The notes beneath the pieces were generated by a model that had not been told where the DNA came from, did no database searches, and was given only the letters and a program-made list of their open reading frames with translations. DNA of 64,000 nt, taken from assembly GCA_016618085.1 (NCBI GenBank), contig JABLTG010000074.1, forward strand, positions 1 to 64,000. Direction: 5' to 3'. Source of the stretch: Neovahlkampfia damariscottae (taxonomy: Eukaryota > Heterolobosea > Selenaionea > Neovahlkampfiida > Neovahlkampfiidae). The position numbers were made by a program, and so were the translations under genes. This document shows, in pieces, positions 20,389-29,624 of the stretch. Position 1 is the first letter of the stretch. Each line of letters starts with the position of its first letter.

Positions 20389-20730
20389 CTCAATTCTGGA
20401 ATTGAGTAATTCATTGATTGGTCAACAAATTTAACGATTGAATCAAGAATATCTTTTTTGCCCATTTAAAGTTTGAAATTAAGGTGTTTTAAAAAGTACA
20501 TAGAAGAAAAAATTAAAAAAAACCTCCAAGTTTGAAAACAACCAACAAAAACTTCGAATAAAAAAAAATAATACGAATATGATTTTTTCAGTGAAATACA
20601 ACAAAAAATCCTAATTTTTTATTTTTAGAAACCACGACCAATCAAAATTGGTCAGTGAAAACTTGAAAATTTCTTGCCAATAAGAAGACTTTTTCATGTT
20701 GTTCTTTTCACCATCAAACTTGAATAAAAC
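20389..20730. promoter_or_regulatory. Divergent intergenic region with a CCAAT inverted repeat
   Basis: The gap of 342 bp lies between the RNA ligase (minus) and SWIM protein (plus) starts. It contains a perfect 7-bp inverted repeat, GACCAAT-CAAA-ATTGGTC, at 20636-20653, a further CCAAT at 20678 and GATTGG at about 20416. An unrelated open frame (20259-20465, minus) overlaps it but lacks support. No RNA gene was seen. Confidence 0.45.
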
Positions 20731-22497
20731 ATGACATCACCTTCACAGCTTGTCAAAGGAATTAAAGAAGAATTTGCTATAGACTACTCAGACGAAGATG
20801 AACAACAAAAAAAACGTTGCTCACAAAGTTTCTCCCAAAAACTAGTAATTCCAAAAACATCTCAAAACTATTATGATTATTCAGACCCAGAAGATGATGA
20901 TTTGGAAGAGTTAGAGTTACTTTCACAACAAATCAAAGAAAAATCAAAACAAAAAAGTCAAACATTTCAAATTAAAACCACACCAAACTCTGTAAAAATT
21001 GAAAAACTCACTGTACAAAATAACTCACCTATTTTATTTGAATCACAAGACTTTGAAGATGACTCCTTGGAAATTTGTACTCCTCCACCAGAACAGAAAG
21101 AAAAAGTGGAAAAAAAAATACAACAAGAATTTGAAGAGGACAGTGATGATGATTTATTGGACTCACAAACAGAATTAGCTTTGGAGGCAATGGAAAAAGA
21201 AATTGAAGAAAAAAAAAAAAGTCAAGAATCCACAGGAAATGATACCAACATTCAACAAGAAAACTCAAAAGAAAAACAAGTTCAACAAGATTTTAAACAG
21301 TTCAAAATATCAGATGAAAAACCAGAAAAACAACCACAAGATGAATCAGATGATGAGTTAGAAATTACTGAAAAATTATTGTCGCTAACTCAAGATATAC
21401 CAAATATGACACAAATTTTAGAATTCAAACAAGAAGAAAAACCAAAAGAGAAGAAATTGTTGAATCCAACTGATGATGGTTTTCAACTAGATTTGGAAGA
21501 AATAATGTTAACAGAAGATCGAGATGTTGCTGAAGTATCACCAACACAAAAACAAGATCAAACACAAACTCAAACAGAAAAAACAAAACCACAACCAAAA
21601 ACACCACCAAAAAAAATAATGAACATTAAACAAGAAAAAATGTGTTCAATGAACACACCAAAGAAATTATCAACAAATCCATCATTAGAATTGACACCAA
21701 AACATACACCAAGTTCTTCAACATCAAAAATTTCATCACAACATAAGAAAAGAAAAAGAGAAACTAAATCTTCAACAAAATTTAAAAAATTAAAATTTGA
21801 TGAATCTGAAATTGAAAAAGTTGAAGAAAAAAATGAAAAGAAAGAAAATAAAGAAAAAATTCAAAAGGAAGATAAAATGGAAGAAGAAATAATTCAATTT
21901 GAAACTCCTCCAACACAAAAAGAATCACAAATTAGTGAATTTTCATTATCACTTCCAATTTCACAACCACAAATACCATCAGAAAAAGATAGAAGAATAT
22001 TATTATTTAACCATTTTGGTTCAATTATTTATCAAAGAGCTTATCACTATTTTGAAGATGGAAGAATCTTTGAAATGAAATTAAAAAAGGATGAAGAAAG
22101 AGATATTTCAGAATTAAGAGGAAATTGTTTTGGATCAAATAATGAACCTTATAACCCAATGGTTGCTTTTGATCATAAATTTTCAATTCAAAAAGCAACT
22201 TGTAATTGTCCATACAAGAATAATTGTAAACATTGTTGTGCATTGTTATTTTCATATTTTGATTCAGTTGATCAAGATATGCCTTTAAAAGATAATTTAA
22301 AAAGTAAATTATTTGTTTCAAATCGAAAAATAGAAAATTTACAAAAAGAATACTCAAATTTGAATAAAGAGTATCAAAGATTAAATGATATTGTAAATCG
22401 TCAAAAAAATGAAGGAAAAAAGAAATTAAATGTGAAATTAAGAAAAGTATTGAAAATGAATTTAGAAAAATGGCCATTTTACGTTCAATTTGAATAA
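20731..22497 (+). CDS. SWIM zinc-finger protein with long acidic disordered N-terminus
   Basis: This is a single exon of 588 residues. The first 410 or so are Glu/Asp/Lys/Gln/Ser-rich and probably disordered, with nuclear-type basic clusters (KKRKRETK). A folded region begins near RILLFNHFGSIIYQRAYHYF and contains the SWIM finger, pattern C-x-C-x(n)-C-x-H, as ATCNCPYKNNCKHCCALL at about residues 489-506. The C-terminal 80 residues are a predicted coiled coil. SWIM domains bind zinc and mediate protein or DNA contacts in transposase-derived, E2-like and chromatin proteins; function here is unassigned. The stop codon is embedded in GAATAAA, so the poly(A) signal overlaps the coding end. Confidence 0.75.
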   Translation: MTSPSQLVKGIKEEFAIDYSDEDEQQKKRCSQSFSQKLVIPKTSQNYYDYSDPEDDDLEELELLSQQIKEKSKQKSQTFQIKTTPNSVKIEKLTVQNNSPILFESQDFEDDSLEICTPPPEQKEKVEKKIQQEFEEDSDDDLLDSQTELALEAMEKEIEEKKKSQESTGNDTNIQQENSKEKQVQQDFKQFKISDEKPEKQPQDESDDELEITEKLLSLTQDIPNMTQILEFKQEEKPKEKKLLNPTDDGFQLDLEEIMLTEDRDVAEVSPTQKQDQTQTQTEKTKPQPKTPPKKIMNIKQEKMCSMNTPKKLSTNPSLELTPKHTPSSSTSKISSQHKKRKRETKSSTKFKKLKFDESEIEKVEEKNEKKENKEKIQKEDKMEEEIIQFETPPTQKESQISEFSLSLPISQPQIPSEKDRRILLFNHFGSIIYQRAYHYFEDGRIFEMKLKKDEERDISELRGNCFGSNNEPYNPMVAFDHKFSIQKATCNCPYKNNCKHCCALLFSYFDSVDQDMPLKDNLKSKLFVSNRKIENLQKEYSNLNKEYQRLNDIVNRQKNEGKKKLNVKLRKVLKMNLEKWPFYVQFE

Positions 22498-22514
22498 AGA
22501 AATTTTATTTTTTA
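22494..22514. terminator. Bidirectional poly(A) signal between two convergent genes
   Basis: AATAAA at 22494-22499 (overlapping the SWIM-gene TAA) and TTTATT at 22504-22509 (AATAAA on the minus strand) sit within 16 bases, between stop codons only about 15 bp apart. The two mRNAs must overlap at their 3' ends if cleavage occurs the usual 10-30 nt downstream. Confidence 0.5.
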
Positions 22515-23165
22515 ATAACGACCAAAACATAATAACCAATAATCTTGATACTGGATTATCCTATTGGAATCTCTTTTAATTTTCAAAAATCCATATTGAT
22601 CTATTGTACCAAAACCAACGTTTAAATGATGCACAGTTATATTATTACCTATTTGGTTAATCAAATCATATTCAATTCTCCACTGTGTAGAATTAATTGG
22701 TCGTGAAATATTCAACTGATATTCATTATTCTTTAATCGAGCAATGAAGGTATTTCCTTCATTAATAAAAGTTGAATTTATCAAGTTTGAGTCTAAACGT
22801 ATTGATCTTGTTTGACAAATTGAGTTACTATTGCAAAAATCAATTTGATTTTCAATAGAGCAATATTTAAAATAATAATAGTATCTTCTGGTTTGAAGAA
22901 ACAATAGAAAAAATAAAGAAGTGCATACTACTGCTATAACAACTGAAAATGAAATAACAATCATGAGTACAACTCCTTTGAAGGTGTTGGATTTTCTTAA
23001 TTTTTGAAAACAAGAAGTTGAATTTTCTTGATTTGTTACTGGATATTCAAACATGGAATCAGCATTATTTGTATTTACATCATGTACAAGATTTATTGGA
23101 GGTGGTACTCTGTGGACACTTATTGTTGATAAGTCTGTGTTTTCTTCGTCTCCACGAATTGGCAT
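22512..23165 (-). CDS. Single-pass membrane protein with extracytoplasmic C-terminal domain, unknown
   Basis: The protein has 217 residues in a single exon. After about 66 polar residues there is one strong hydrophobic segment (GVVLMIVISFSVVIAVVCTS then LFFLLFL), followed by RRYYYYFKYCS and a domain of about 115 residues. The latter has Cys residues (DFCNSNSIC) and several N-x-S/T sites (NSTF, NISR, NSTQ). The orientation is probably type II, with the C-terminus outside or luminal. No family is recognised. The start ATG at 23165 is preceded only 5 bp away by a CCAAT (CCAATAAAAATG), one of the closest cases in the window. Confidence 0.6.
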   Translation of the reverse strand: MPIRGDEENTDLSTISVHRVPPPINLVHDVNTNNADSMFEYPVTNQENSTSCFQKLRKSNTFKGVVLMIVISFSVVIAVVCTSLFFLLFLQTRRYYYYFKYCSIENQIDFCNSNSICQTRSIRLDSNLINSTFINEGNTFIARLKNNEYQLNISRPINSTQWRIEYDLINQIGNNITVHHLNVGFGTIDQYGFLKIKRDSNRIIQYQDYWLLCFGRY

Positions 23166-23642
23166 TTTTATTGGTTAATAAAATCTGCTTGGTTGAAAAA
23201 TGAAAACAAATTGTTTGTTTGTTTTTATTGGCTTGAATACATCTGTTTCTCTGGATGAACATAAAACAAAGAAACAATTTGGTTGAAAAAAAGGAAGCAC
23301 AGTGAAAATGAATATCAAAAAACAAAATGTAATTCTAGCCAAAGTAGCAAAAAAGTTTAGCAAAAAATTTACTTAGATTTAGTGGTTTTCAGATTAAAAG
23401 AAAGATGATTTACTTCATTGTGCAATGGCATGACTTGCAACTAAGCACATGGATTCATTTTTGGGGTTCCATCATCTATATTGGATGTCTGCATACAAAT
23501 ATCAGAGAAAAATAAAGTAATGATCAGCACAGCTAAACAAGAAGACATACAACCTACCCTATTTCAGTGAAATCCAGATTCAACAGGTTCATTTTTCGTT
23601 GAAAAAGTAGAATATAAATAAAATTTATTATTGTACATCATC
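23166..23642. other. 477-bp intergenic region; possible structured element at 23404-23476
   Basis: No convincing gene is found. At 23404-23476 short complementary arms nest: GATGAT (23404-23409) with ATCATC (23471-23476), TGTGC (23419-23423) with GCACA (23445-23449), and TGGA (23450) with TCCA (23468). This could fold as a small multibranched RNA. An Sm-like ATTTTTGG lies inside the last loop. I could not match it to a known snRNA or tRNA; the arms are short enough to be chance. The region lies upstream of the membrane protein and downstream of the RGS gene. Confidence 0.2.
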
Positions 23643-26063
23643 TCAATATCCTAATGCTTTTTTCAAAATAATTTTCTTATCAATTCTATCATCATTCGAA
23701 TTTCGATCTAAAATCTCATCCAAACATTGCTCCACCAACTCATAATAACCATCACTTAAAATGAATCTACTATAAGTATCAATCATAACACGATTTAAAC
23801 ATTGTTTTATTTCTTCAAATAAAGTGGTTACAACATTGGGTTTGTAATTTTCACTTTTATCCAAAGAAGCTTTTTCGATATTAATTTCATCTCTTACACG
23901 ATAGATTTGTTTTGTGTTGATGTTTATTTCTTTAGGAGCAACACCAGGAGAAAGAAATTCCATATAAATTTCAACTGCTTTGTAATACCTTTCATTTGGA
24001 TTATCAATTTTGTTGAATTCTTCAATGGCTTGATAACATTCAATGTTTTCAATAGACATTTCTTTTTCACAAAATTTGATGAAATATTTTCGAAATCTTG
24101 GTTTGTCTCGTACTTCTGGAAATGGCAAAATAAACTCAAGAATTTCTTCCTTGAATGTTCTTCTATTAAATTTCACATTTTCTTCAAAATACTCAATTTT
24201 GTATTTTTTCATTTTTTCGATGAATTCTTGACGTTGATTTTCTTTTTTTTGGATATATTTTGAAATCCAATTTAATTGGTCATCAATTGAGTCTCCAAAA
24301 GCATCTGCATGTTTTTTAAAAATGAAAGGCAATTGAATTATTTCCTCTTCATCATTAATTTTAATTTCTTTCTTTATGAAAAATTTAGTTGAAAATTTAA
24401 TTTGATAATCCAATGTATGATGCTTTCTTTTATAATAAAAATGATCCCAAGGATAATATCTAAAAATAGGACATCCAAGTGTACCTAAACAAATATACAT
24501 TAAAAAATCTTCAAAAAAAAAACCTTGATGTAAACAAAAATGAATTCTTGGATCAAACTTGAAACCTATTGGTTGATTGTTCTCACGAGAGGTTAATAAA
24601 TTTTCTAAAGAGGAAATAGTCCATTTATGATTCCCGACAATATAATAATACTTTTGAAACATTTGAGTTCTCTGTTCTAATTTTTCCGGTTTCTTACAAA
24701 TCATCAATGCATGAAGAACCATTAAATTATACAAATTAATTAAAAATGATTTTCTAACGTTTTCATTGAATTCAAGCAAATTCACCTTTTGTAATTTATA
24801 AACTTCTCTTTTTAATTCTTCAAAAGGAGTTGATTTCCAAACAACTAAATAACCAACATTTTTGTTGAAATTTTTTGAGTACAAATTTGTCTTGATGTGG
24901 TTTTCGTATAATTCATGCATCAAATTGTCAATAGTTCTGATGATGACATAAGAATCGATTTTCAATTCAAAAGGTATGAAATTTTCTTCCATTTGGGCTG
25001 TTAAAACTCTTGAATTCATCTGTTTTTCATTGAAGAAATCCCAGTAATCTGTGAACCTGTAATAATCAGATTCTGAGAATATGGTGGAAGATAAATTGTC
25101 AACATTTTTGAAACTGTATTTATCCATCATGTTTTGACAAAAAGCAATGGCGTCCAATTTGGTAAAATAAGGATTTCCGAGTATGTAAATTTGATTAGTC
25201 AAATTTTCACCTAAGAAACATTGGTATTTCATTTGGAGTTTAATTCCTTGTTTTTTTTGAATAATTCGATCTTCAAACACTAACAGTTTCTGCAGAATTG
25301 AAATTAGTCGGATCTAAAAATTGTGTTAAATTTTTTTTTTCTTCTCTACATCATTCAATGTTTCTGAAAGGAAATTTGTTGTCCCATCAAAAATAGGTGA
25401 CACGTATTCAATCAATTCATCTGCTTCTGGATTTTTATATTCAAAAAATTCATCGTACAAAGGGTTCAATATTTCAGTAAACTTTTCAAAAAGTGGATTA
25501 ATAACTTCATCTTCCATGATATTTTCAGTTTTATTGAATTCTTTTGTAATCCAAGAAATAGGTTCTTTAACATATGAATAGTCTTCAAAATCAACTTCTC
25601 TGAAGTATACATAGTCTGTGTGAATACAGTTTTGTTTTTTTAATTCCTCCTCTATTTCTTTTTTGAACGGATTTTCAAAAGTTAACGATGAAGACTTCTT
25701 TACATCAATAGCACTTCTTCTAAAAAATGAATTTCTAGCAGATAAAGGTGAAGATAAGGATGACTGTCTTGGTGAAGGTTCCGGTGACTTTTTAGTGAAA
25801 AAATCAAAAACAGATTTGGACCTATTTCCTTTTTTTTCTTTAACTTTTTGAAAGTTATCTGCTGTTGGTGTACCTGGTTCAGATGAAAGAAACGAAGATG
25901 CTGAATAAGCTAAATCATCAAATATGTCATCACTTCCACTTGACTTTGTTGATTTGGGACTTTTTTTTGATATTGAAACATCAAAATTGTCAAAGTCAAC
26001 AGTCTCCGTCAGAGTCGTAAAGGATAATCGTTTCTTCTTGGGTTTTTGTTCTTTTGATGTCAT
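23643..26063 (-). CDS. DUF547 + RGS domain protein with disordered Ser-rich N-terminus
   Basis: Two long exons join across a short intron (about 25284-25330), adding IRLISILQKLLVFEDRI to give about 800 residues. The first 170 are Ser/Pro/Lys-rich with many SP sites (SPEPSPRQSSLSSPLSAR), suggesting kinase control. A DEP-like segment around LGNPYFTKLDAIAFCQNMMD may follow (weak). The middle contains a DUF547 domain (VRKSFLINLYNLMVLHALM). The C-terminal 170 residues form an RGS domain: FRKYFIKFCEKEMSIENIEC, NERYYKAVEIYMEFLSPG, KEININ and DTYSRFILSDGYYELV. RGS domains accelerate GTP hydrolysis on G-alpha. The architecture suggests a G-protein regulator. CCAATG overlaps the start codon. Confidence 0.83.
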
Positions 26064-26182
26064 TGGAAAGTCTTGTGATTGGTCATTTTTTTAACGAACT
26101 TATTTTGGTTAATTGGAAATACGCTATGTAATATTTTTAAATATTGCATTAATTTATAACAAAATAAATATCATTCAATTCA

Positions 26183-27030
26183 ATGAACTATCTTCCATTT
26201 TTATTGGTCCACCTGATCAAAAAAGAAGTAGGAGGTCTTTTATTATGGGAATTTGAAACACATCCATTACGTGGGTCTACAATCAACTCATTCATACAAA
26301 AAGTTCTACTTGAAGAGAAAGCATCACAAAAAGGTTTTAATTTTGACAACTATATCTTTAACGTTAAATGGACAATGGATAATGAAACAGACCTTTTTAT
26401 TATCGTAAATCAAACAACTTTCCAACTATTTTTTTTGTGTGAAGGTTGTTGATCAAAAACTGGTTCAATTGTTAAACGTGGATGATTTATTCAGAGTTTT
26501 CAAAGAAAAATTTTGTGATTTATTAAAAAAAATGAATTTCAATACAAAATCAATGGGTGTTGCAACAATTAATTTAACCAAGATTATCAAACCATTCTCA
26601 AAGCTGTTGAAGAGCATTCAAAGAAAAACCTAAAAACAGAAGAATTAAAAAAGAAACCAAAAAAGAATGAAATCATTCCAGAGTCAGAAAAACAAAAAAA
26701 TGAACCTACAAAACAAGAAGAAGATTCTAAAAAGTCAATTGATCCTTATAAACAAAAACTTGAAGAAATGAAACAAAAGAAAAAAGAAGCAGAAGATAAA
26801 AAAAAAATAAAAAAATCAAAGTCCTACTTATGTGGCTGGCTCCAACAGGGTAAGAAAAAAAAAAAAAAATTTAACACAAAATAAAAAGAAAAACAAAAAA
26901 GAAAGCAACTAAATTGGACACTAATTCATATAATAAAGGAGATGAAAAACAATTTGATTTCTCAACGGGAAAAATAAAATATACAAAAGAAGACATGCAA
27001 GCATTTTTATCAAATATTTGAAAGAACCAA
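26183..27030 (+). pseudogene. Truncated, disrupted copy of SRP receptor alpha (SRX/linker part only)
   Basis: The 5' part resembles the N-terminal longin-type SRX domain of SRP receptor alpha: LIKKEVGGLLLWEFE, FIQKVLLEEKAS, FNVKWTMDNETDLFIIV and FRVFKEKFCDLLKK. A shifted frame then supplies FNQDYQTILKAVEEHSKKN and a Lys/Glu linker, and another frame supplies SPTYVAGSNR and later KKATKLDTNSYNKGDEKQFD. At least two frame changes not explained by simple GT-AG introns occur, near 26420-26450 and 26560-26600, and the frame stops near 27021. The whole NG GTPase domain, with its P-loop, is absent downstream. I read this as a decaying partial duplicate; sequencing errors or odd introns are the alternative. 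A functional copy must exist elsewhere if SRP targeting is intact. Confidence 0.6.
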
Positions 27031-27442
27031 CGAAAGCTGAATTAGGAAATTTTGAACCTTCTATTATCATTCCAATTATATTGGTTCTAAAAATAGAACT
27101 GTGCGCAATGATGAAATTTAAAGATTGAAGTATGTTATTGTGATGTTGTTCAAATTAGTGAATTCAACAGTACCAGTGCCCCAGTAATTGTGCCTACTTT
27201 GAAAGTGCTTTTAGAAATTCTTTCCAATCTTCTTTGAGATTCTTAATCTTTGTTAACTTCCTCACATTTTGAATTATCCAATTTGATGGAGAAAAGACAC
27301 TCAAAATATAATGATTGGAGAATGGTACTTGGTTTATTTTCATTGGATTATGATTTATTGATCAAATCTCTTAGGTCTTTTTAGCTCCAAATCAAGCTGA
27401 GTTAATTCACCAACAATTCTTCAACTTGGTTTAATCTCTTGA
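27031..27442. other. Decayed sequence with short open fragments, no gene assigned
   Basis: All six frames are broken at short intervals. Peptide-like stretches can be read in different frames, for example a run around CDVVQISEFN at 27130-27180 and NDWRMVLGLFSLDYDLL at 27310-27365, which look like former coding sequence because of their balanced composition. I cannot assign a family. It continues between the SRP-receptor relic and the GNAT fragment, so the whole 26.2-27.9 kb stretch appears to be a region of gene decay. Confidence 0.35.
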
Positions 27443-27892
27443 ATAATTGCTTATCTTCCTTCTACAGAACTGTCACAGAGATACTATTATACAATAACTT
27501 TTGATCAAAAAAATACAGATGTTTTAGCCTATGGAGGGTTCGAAATTCGTGACAACAGATGTTTTGATATAACTTGTGTGGCAGTAAATCCAAAATACCA
27601 AAGGAAAAAGTTTGGTGAATTTCTATTACTCAATTTAATTTTACATGGATTACAACTGGGTTGTCAATGTTTTTTTCTTCACGTGAAAACTGATAACTTT
27701 ATTGCTCAGAGTCTATATAAAAAAACTGGATTTAAAGTTGATGGATTTATCAAAGGTTATTATAGTAATGATGGAAATGAAGATAATTGTGATGTCTATA
27801 GAATGGTACTACTACCAAATCCAAATTTAATTTTTTCTCAATTCCAAATTGTAAAAAAAGAAATGGAAAAAAGAATAGAAAATGAAAATTAA
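27443..27892 (+). pseudogene. GNAT-family N-acetyltransferase, 5'-incomplete or decayed
   Basis: An open frame of about 149 codons carries the C-terminal core of a GNAT fold: VLAYGGFEIRDN, then the acetyl-CoA loop region VAVNPKYQRKKFGEFLLLNL (variant of V-x-P-x-x-R/Q-x-x-G-x-A/G), FFLHVKTDNFIAQSLYKKTG and FKVDGFIKGYY. This resembles protein N-alpha-acetyltransferases. There is no ATG in frame before the core, and upstream fragments (FLAPNQAELIHQQFFNLV, in another frame) are interrupted by stops, so either 5' exons are very fragmented or the gene is a relic. The downstream end is clean with TAA at 27892. The neighbouring SRP-receptor relic favours decay. Confidence 0.5.
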
Positions 27893-28117
27893 AAGAATTC
27901 TATATTGATGAGTATTGTTAAATATACAATCAGTGTTGAGTAAAGAAATTCTTTAAATTTTTCATCAAACTGTTTTTGAAATCATGATTTTGAGTTTTGA
28001 TGTGAGCATCCCCAAAGTAGATTGATCCTGAGGATATATACTTGAGTAATTTCAATATCTTCAGATTTCCGATTTTAAATTCCGAACAAAATTCTATTGG
28101 ACAAAAAAAAACTAGAA

Positions 28118-29154
28118 ATGGGATACGAAAAAGAAGAAGAAGTCCTCAAAAAAATTGAAAAACTTTTTATTGAAGAAAAATATACAGAAGCATTAAAATT
28201 ATTTAGTGAATCAGTAGAGGACAAAACGGAAAAGTTCTACAATAAAAAAGCCGAATGTTTTTATCTCCTCCAAAAATACCCAGGTTTGAATAAAAAATAA
28301 AAAAAATTAATATACTAAAAGAATCTATTGATGCTTCAAATTTTGCTCTGGATTATGACTCAAAAAATGAATTGGCCTTCTTAAGAAAAGCGTAAAAAAA
28401 AAAAAAATTAAAAAAAAGAATGTGTTTATTTATGATGGAAGAATTTGAGAATTCAAAATTAATTTTAGAAAAAGGGATTAAAAATACATTAGAATATGAA
28501 AAAGAATTCAAGAGATGGCTTCGAAAATGTCAAATAGAAATTGATTTAAAAAATCAAACAAAACCTGTTGAAAAACCAAAAATCAGAAATAATTGGTATC
28601 AAACAGATACATCAGTTGTTATTTCATTAATTGTTAAAAATAAAAAAAAAGAAGATACAAATTTTCAATTCACGAATAATTCAATGTTTATCGATGTGTT
28701 GAATGATGAAAATTCAAATGAAAGATTAACATCAGAATTTAACTTTTTTGAAGAAATCAAACCAGAAAATCCAAAAATAACATTTTATAAATCCAAAATT
28801 GAAGTTTCTTTAGAAAAAAAAAATCAAAATATTCAATGGACAACATTGGAAAAAGGTAAAGAAGATGAACCAAAATTTGATCCAAAAAAATATGTTTCTG
28901 TAACAAAAAAGAAGGATTGGAATGAGTTAAATAATGTATTCAAAGAAGAAGATGAAAAAGAAATTCCAAAAGGTGATGCTGCAATGAATGCTCTTTTTCA
29001 AAAAATTTATGCTGGAGGATCAGATGAAACAAAAAGAGCAATGATGAAATCATTTGTTGAAAGTAAAGGAACTGTATTATCAACAAATTGGAATGAAGTT
29101 GGTTCAAAGAAAATAGAATGTACTCCACCAACTGGAATGCAAGAATTCAAATAA
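28118..29154 (+). CDS. SGT1: SGT1 co-chaperone (TPR-CS-SGS)
   Basis: This is an HSP90 co-chaperone adaptor used in kinetochore assembly and SCF/NLR-type complexes. Exon 1 (ATG at 28118) and following exons encode TPR helices (YTEALKLFSESVED, YNKKAECFYLLQKYP, ESIDASNFALDYDSKNELAF). Next comes the CS domain, NNWYQTDTSVVISLIVKNKK to NIQWTTLEK. The C-terminal SGS domain has DWNELNN, GDAAMNALFQKIYAGGSDET, KRAMMKSFVESKGTVLST and NWNEVGSKKIECTPPTGM. The order and closing motif are diagnostic of SGT1. Introns lie near 28282-28319 and 28392-28420. Length is about 330 residues, as expected. ATTGG is 18 bp upstream of the start. I would treat this as a single-copy housekeeping gene. Confidence 0.92.
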
Positions 29155-29187
29155 AAATCAAAATGTGTTAAGTTTTTTTTTTATCCA

Positions 29188-29520
29188 ATGAAATTGTTAC
29201 ATTTGTCCGGTTTAGTTGTTTTGTTGTTGTTTTGTTGTCTCTTTTTGTTTTCAAATGTACAAGGAGAAGAATTAAAATTAACTGAGGAACAAAGAAAAGC
29301 TATGCATAAAATTCAAATGGAAGCATTTCTTCGTTCAAAAAATAGACCGAAAACAGATCAAGAATCTCAAGCTGAAAGAATGGCTAAAATGCAAGCACAC
29401 TTCTTAAAAGTTGCTCAAATGAAACATGAGAGAATCTTGAAAGAACAAACAGAAAGAGCAGAAAAATTACAAAAATTAATGACTGGAAAATCTGAAAATA
29501 ATCAAAAAGATGAATTATAA
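29188..29520 (+). CDS. Small ER-luminal protein with signal peptide and C-terminal KDEL
   Basis: This intronless protein of 110 residues starts MKLLHLSGLVVLLLFCCLFL, a strong signal peptide with likely cleavage after VQG. The mature part of about 80 residues is charged and predicted helical (EEQRKAMHKIQMEAFLRSKN, AERMAKMQAHFLKVAQMKHE). It ends in NNQKDEL, the classic ER-retrieval signal. No known domain is recognised. It is probably a soluble ER resident, perhaps a chaperone cofactor (inference). CCAATG overlaps the start codon (CCAATGAAA), as in the second KDEL gene at 38803. It lies 33 bp downstream of SGT1 on the same strand. Confidence 0.75.
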   Translation: MKLLHLSGLVVLLLFCCLFLFSNVQGEELKLTEEQRKAMHKIQMEAFLRSKNRPKTDQESQAERMAKMQAHFLKVAQMKHERILKEQTERAEKLQKLMTGKSENNQKDEL

Positions 29521-29624
29521 ATAAATTGAGTAAATTACAGGAAACTTTTTTTTTTCAATCAAACATCCATCACAAACAACCAATCATTTCGACCAAACAA
29601 ATCGTTTCAAAAAAGTTGTAAAGG

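Noticed and set aside
20259-20465. Upstream ATG frame (MGKKDILDS) as the RNA ligase start
   Set aside because: It is in a different frame from the motif I exon; no GT-AG join restores the frame, whereas the ATG at 20388 directly gives the family N-terminus.
23418-23460. U4-like snRNA suggestion (TTGTGCAATGGCA and a nearby ATTTTTGG)
   Set aside because: The 5' resemblance is short, no kink-turn (AATGAG...GAGG) is found, and spacing to the Sm-like site is wrong.
23500-23560. U6-like snRNA suggestion from TGATCAGCAC
   Set aside because: Only a few bases match; there is no ACAGAGA box in the correct position and no T-run terminator.
26439-26633. 64-residue open frame as a separate gene
   Set aside because: It is the middle portion of the SRP-receptor-alpha relic (FRVFKEKFCDLL), not an independent gene.
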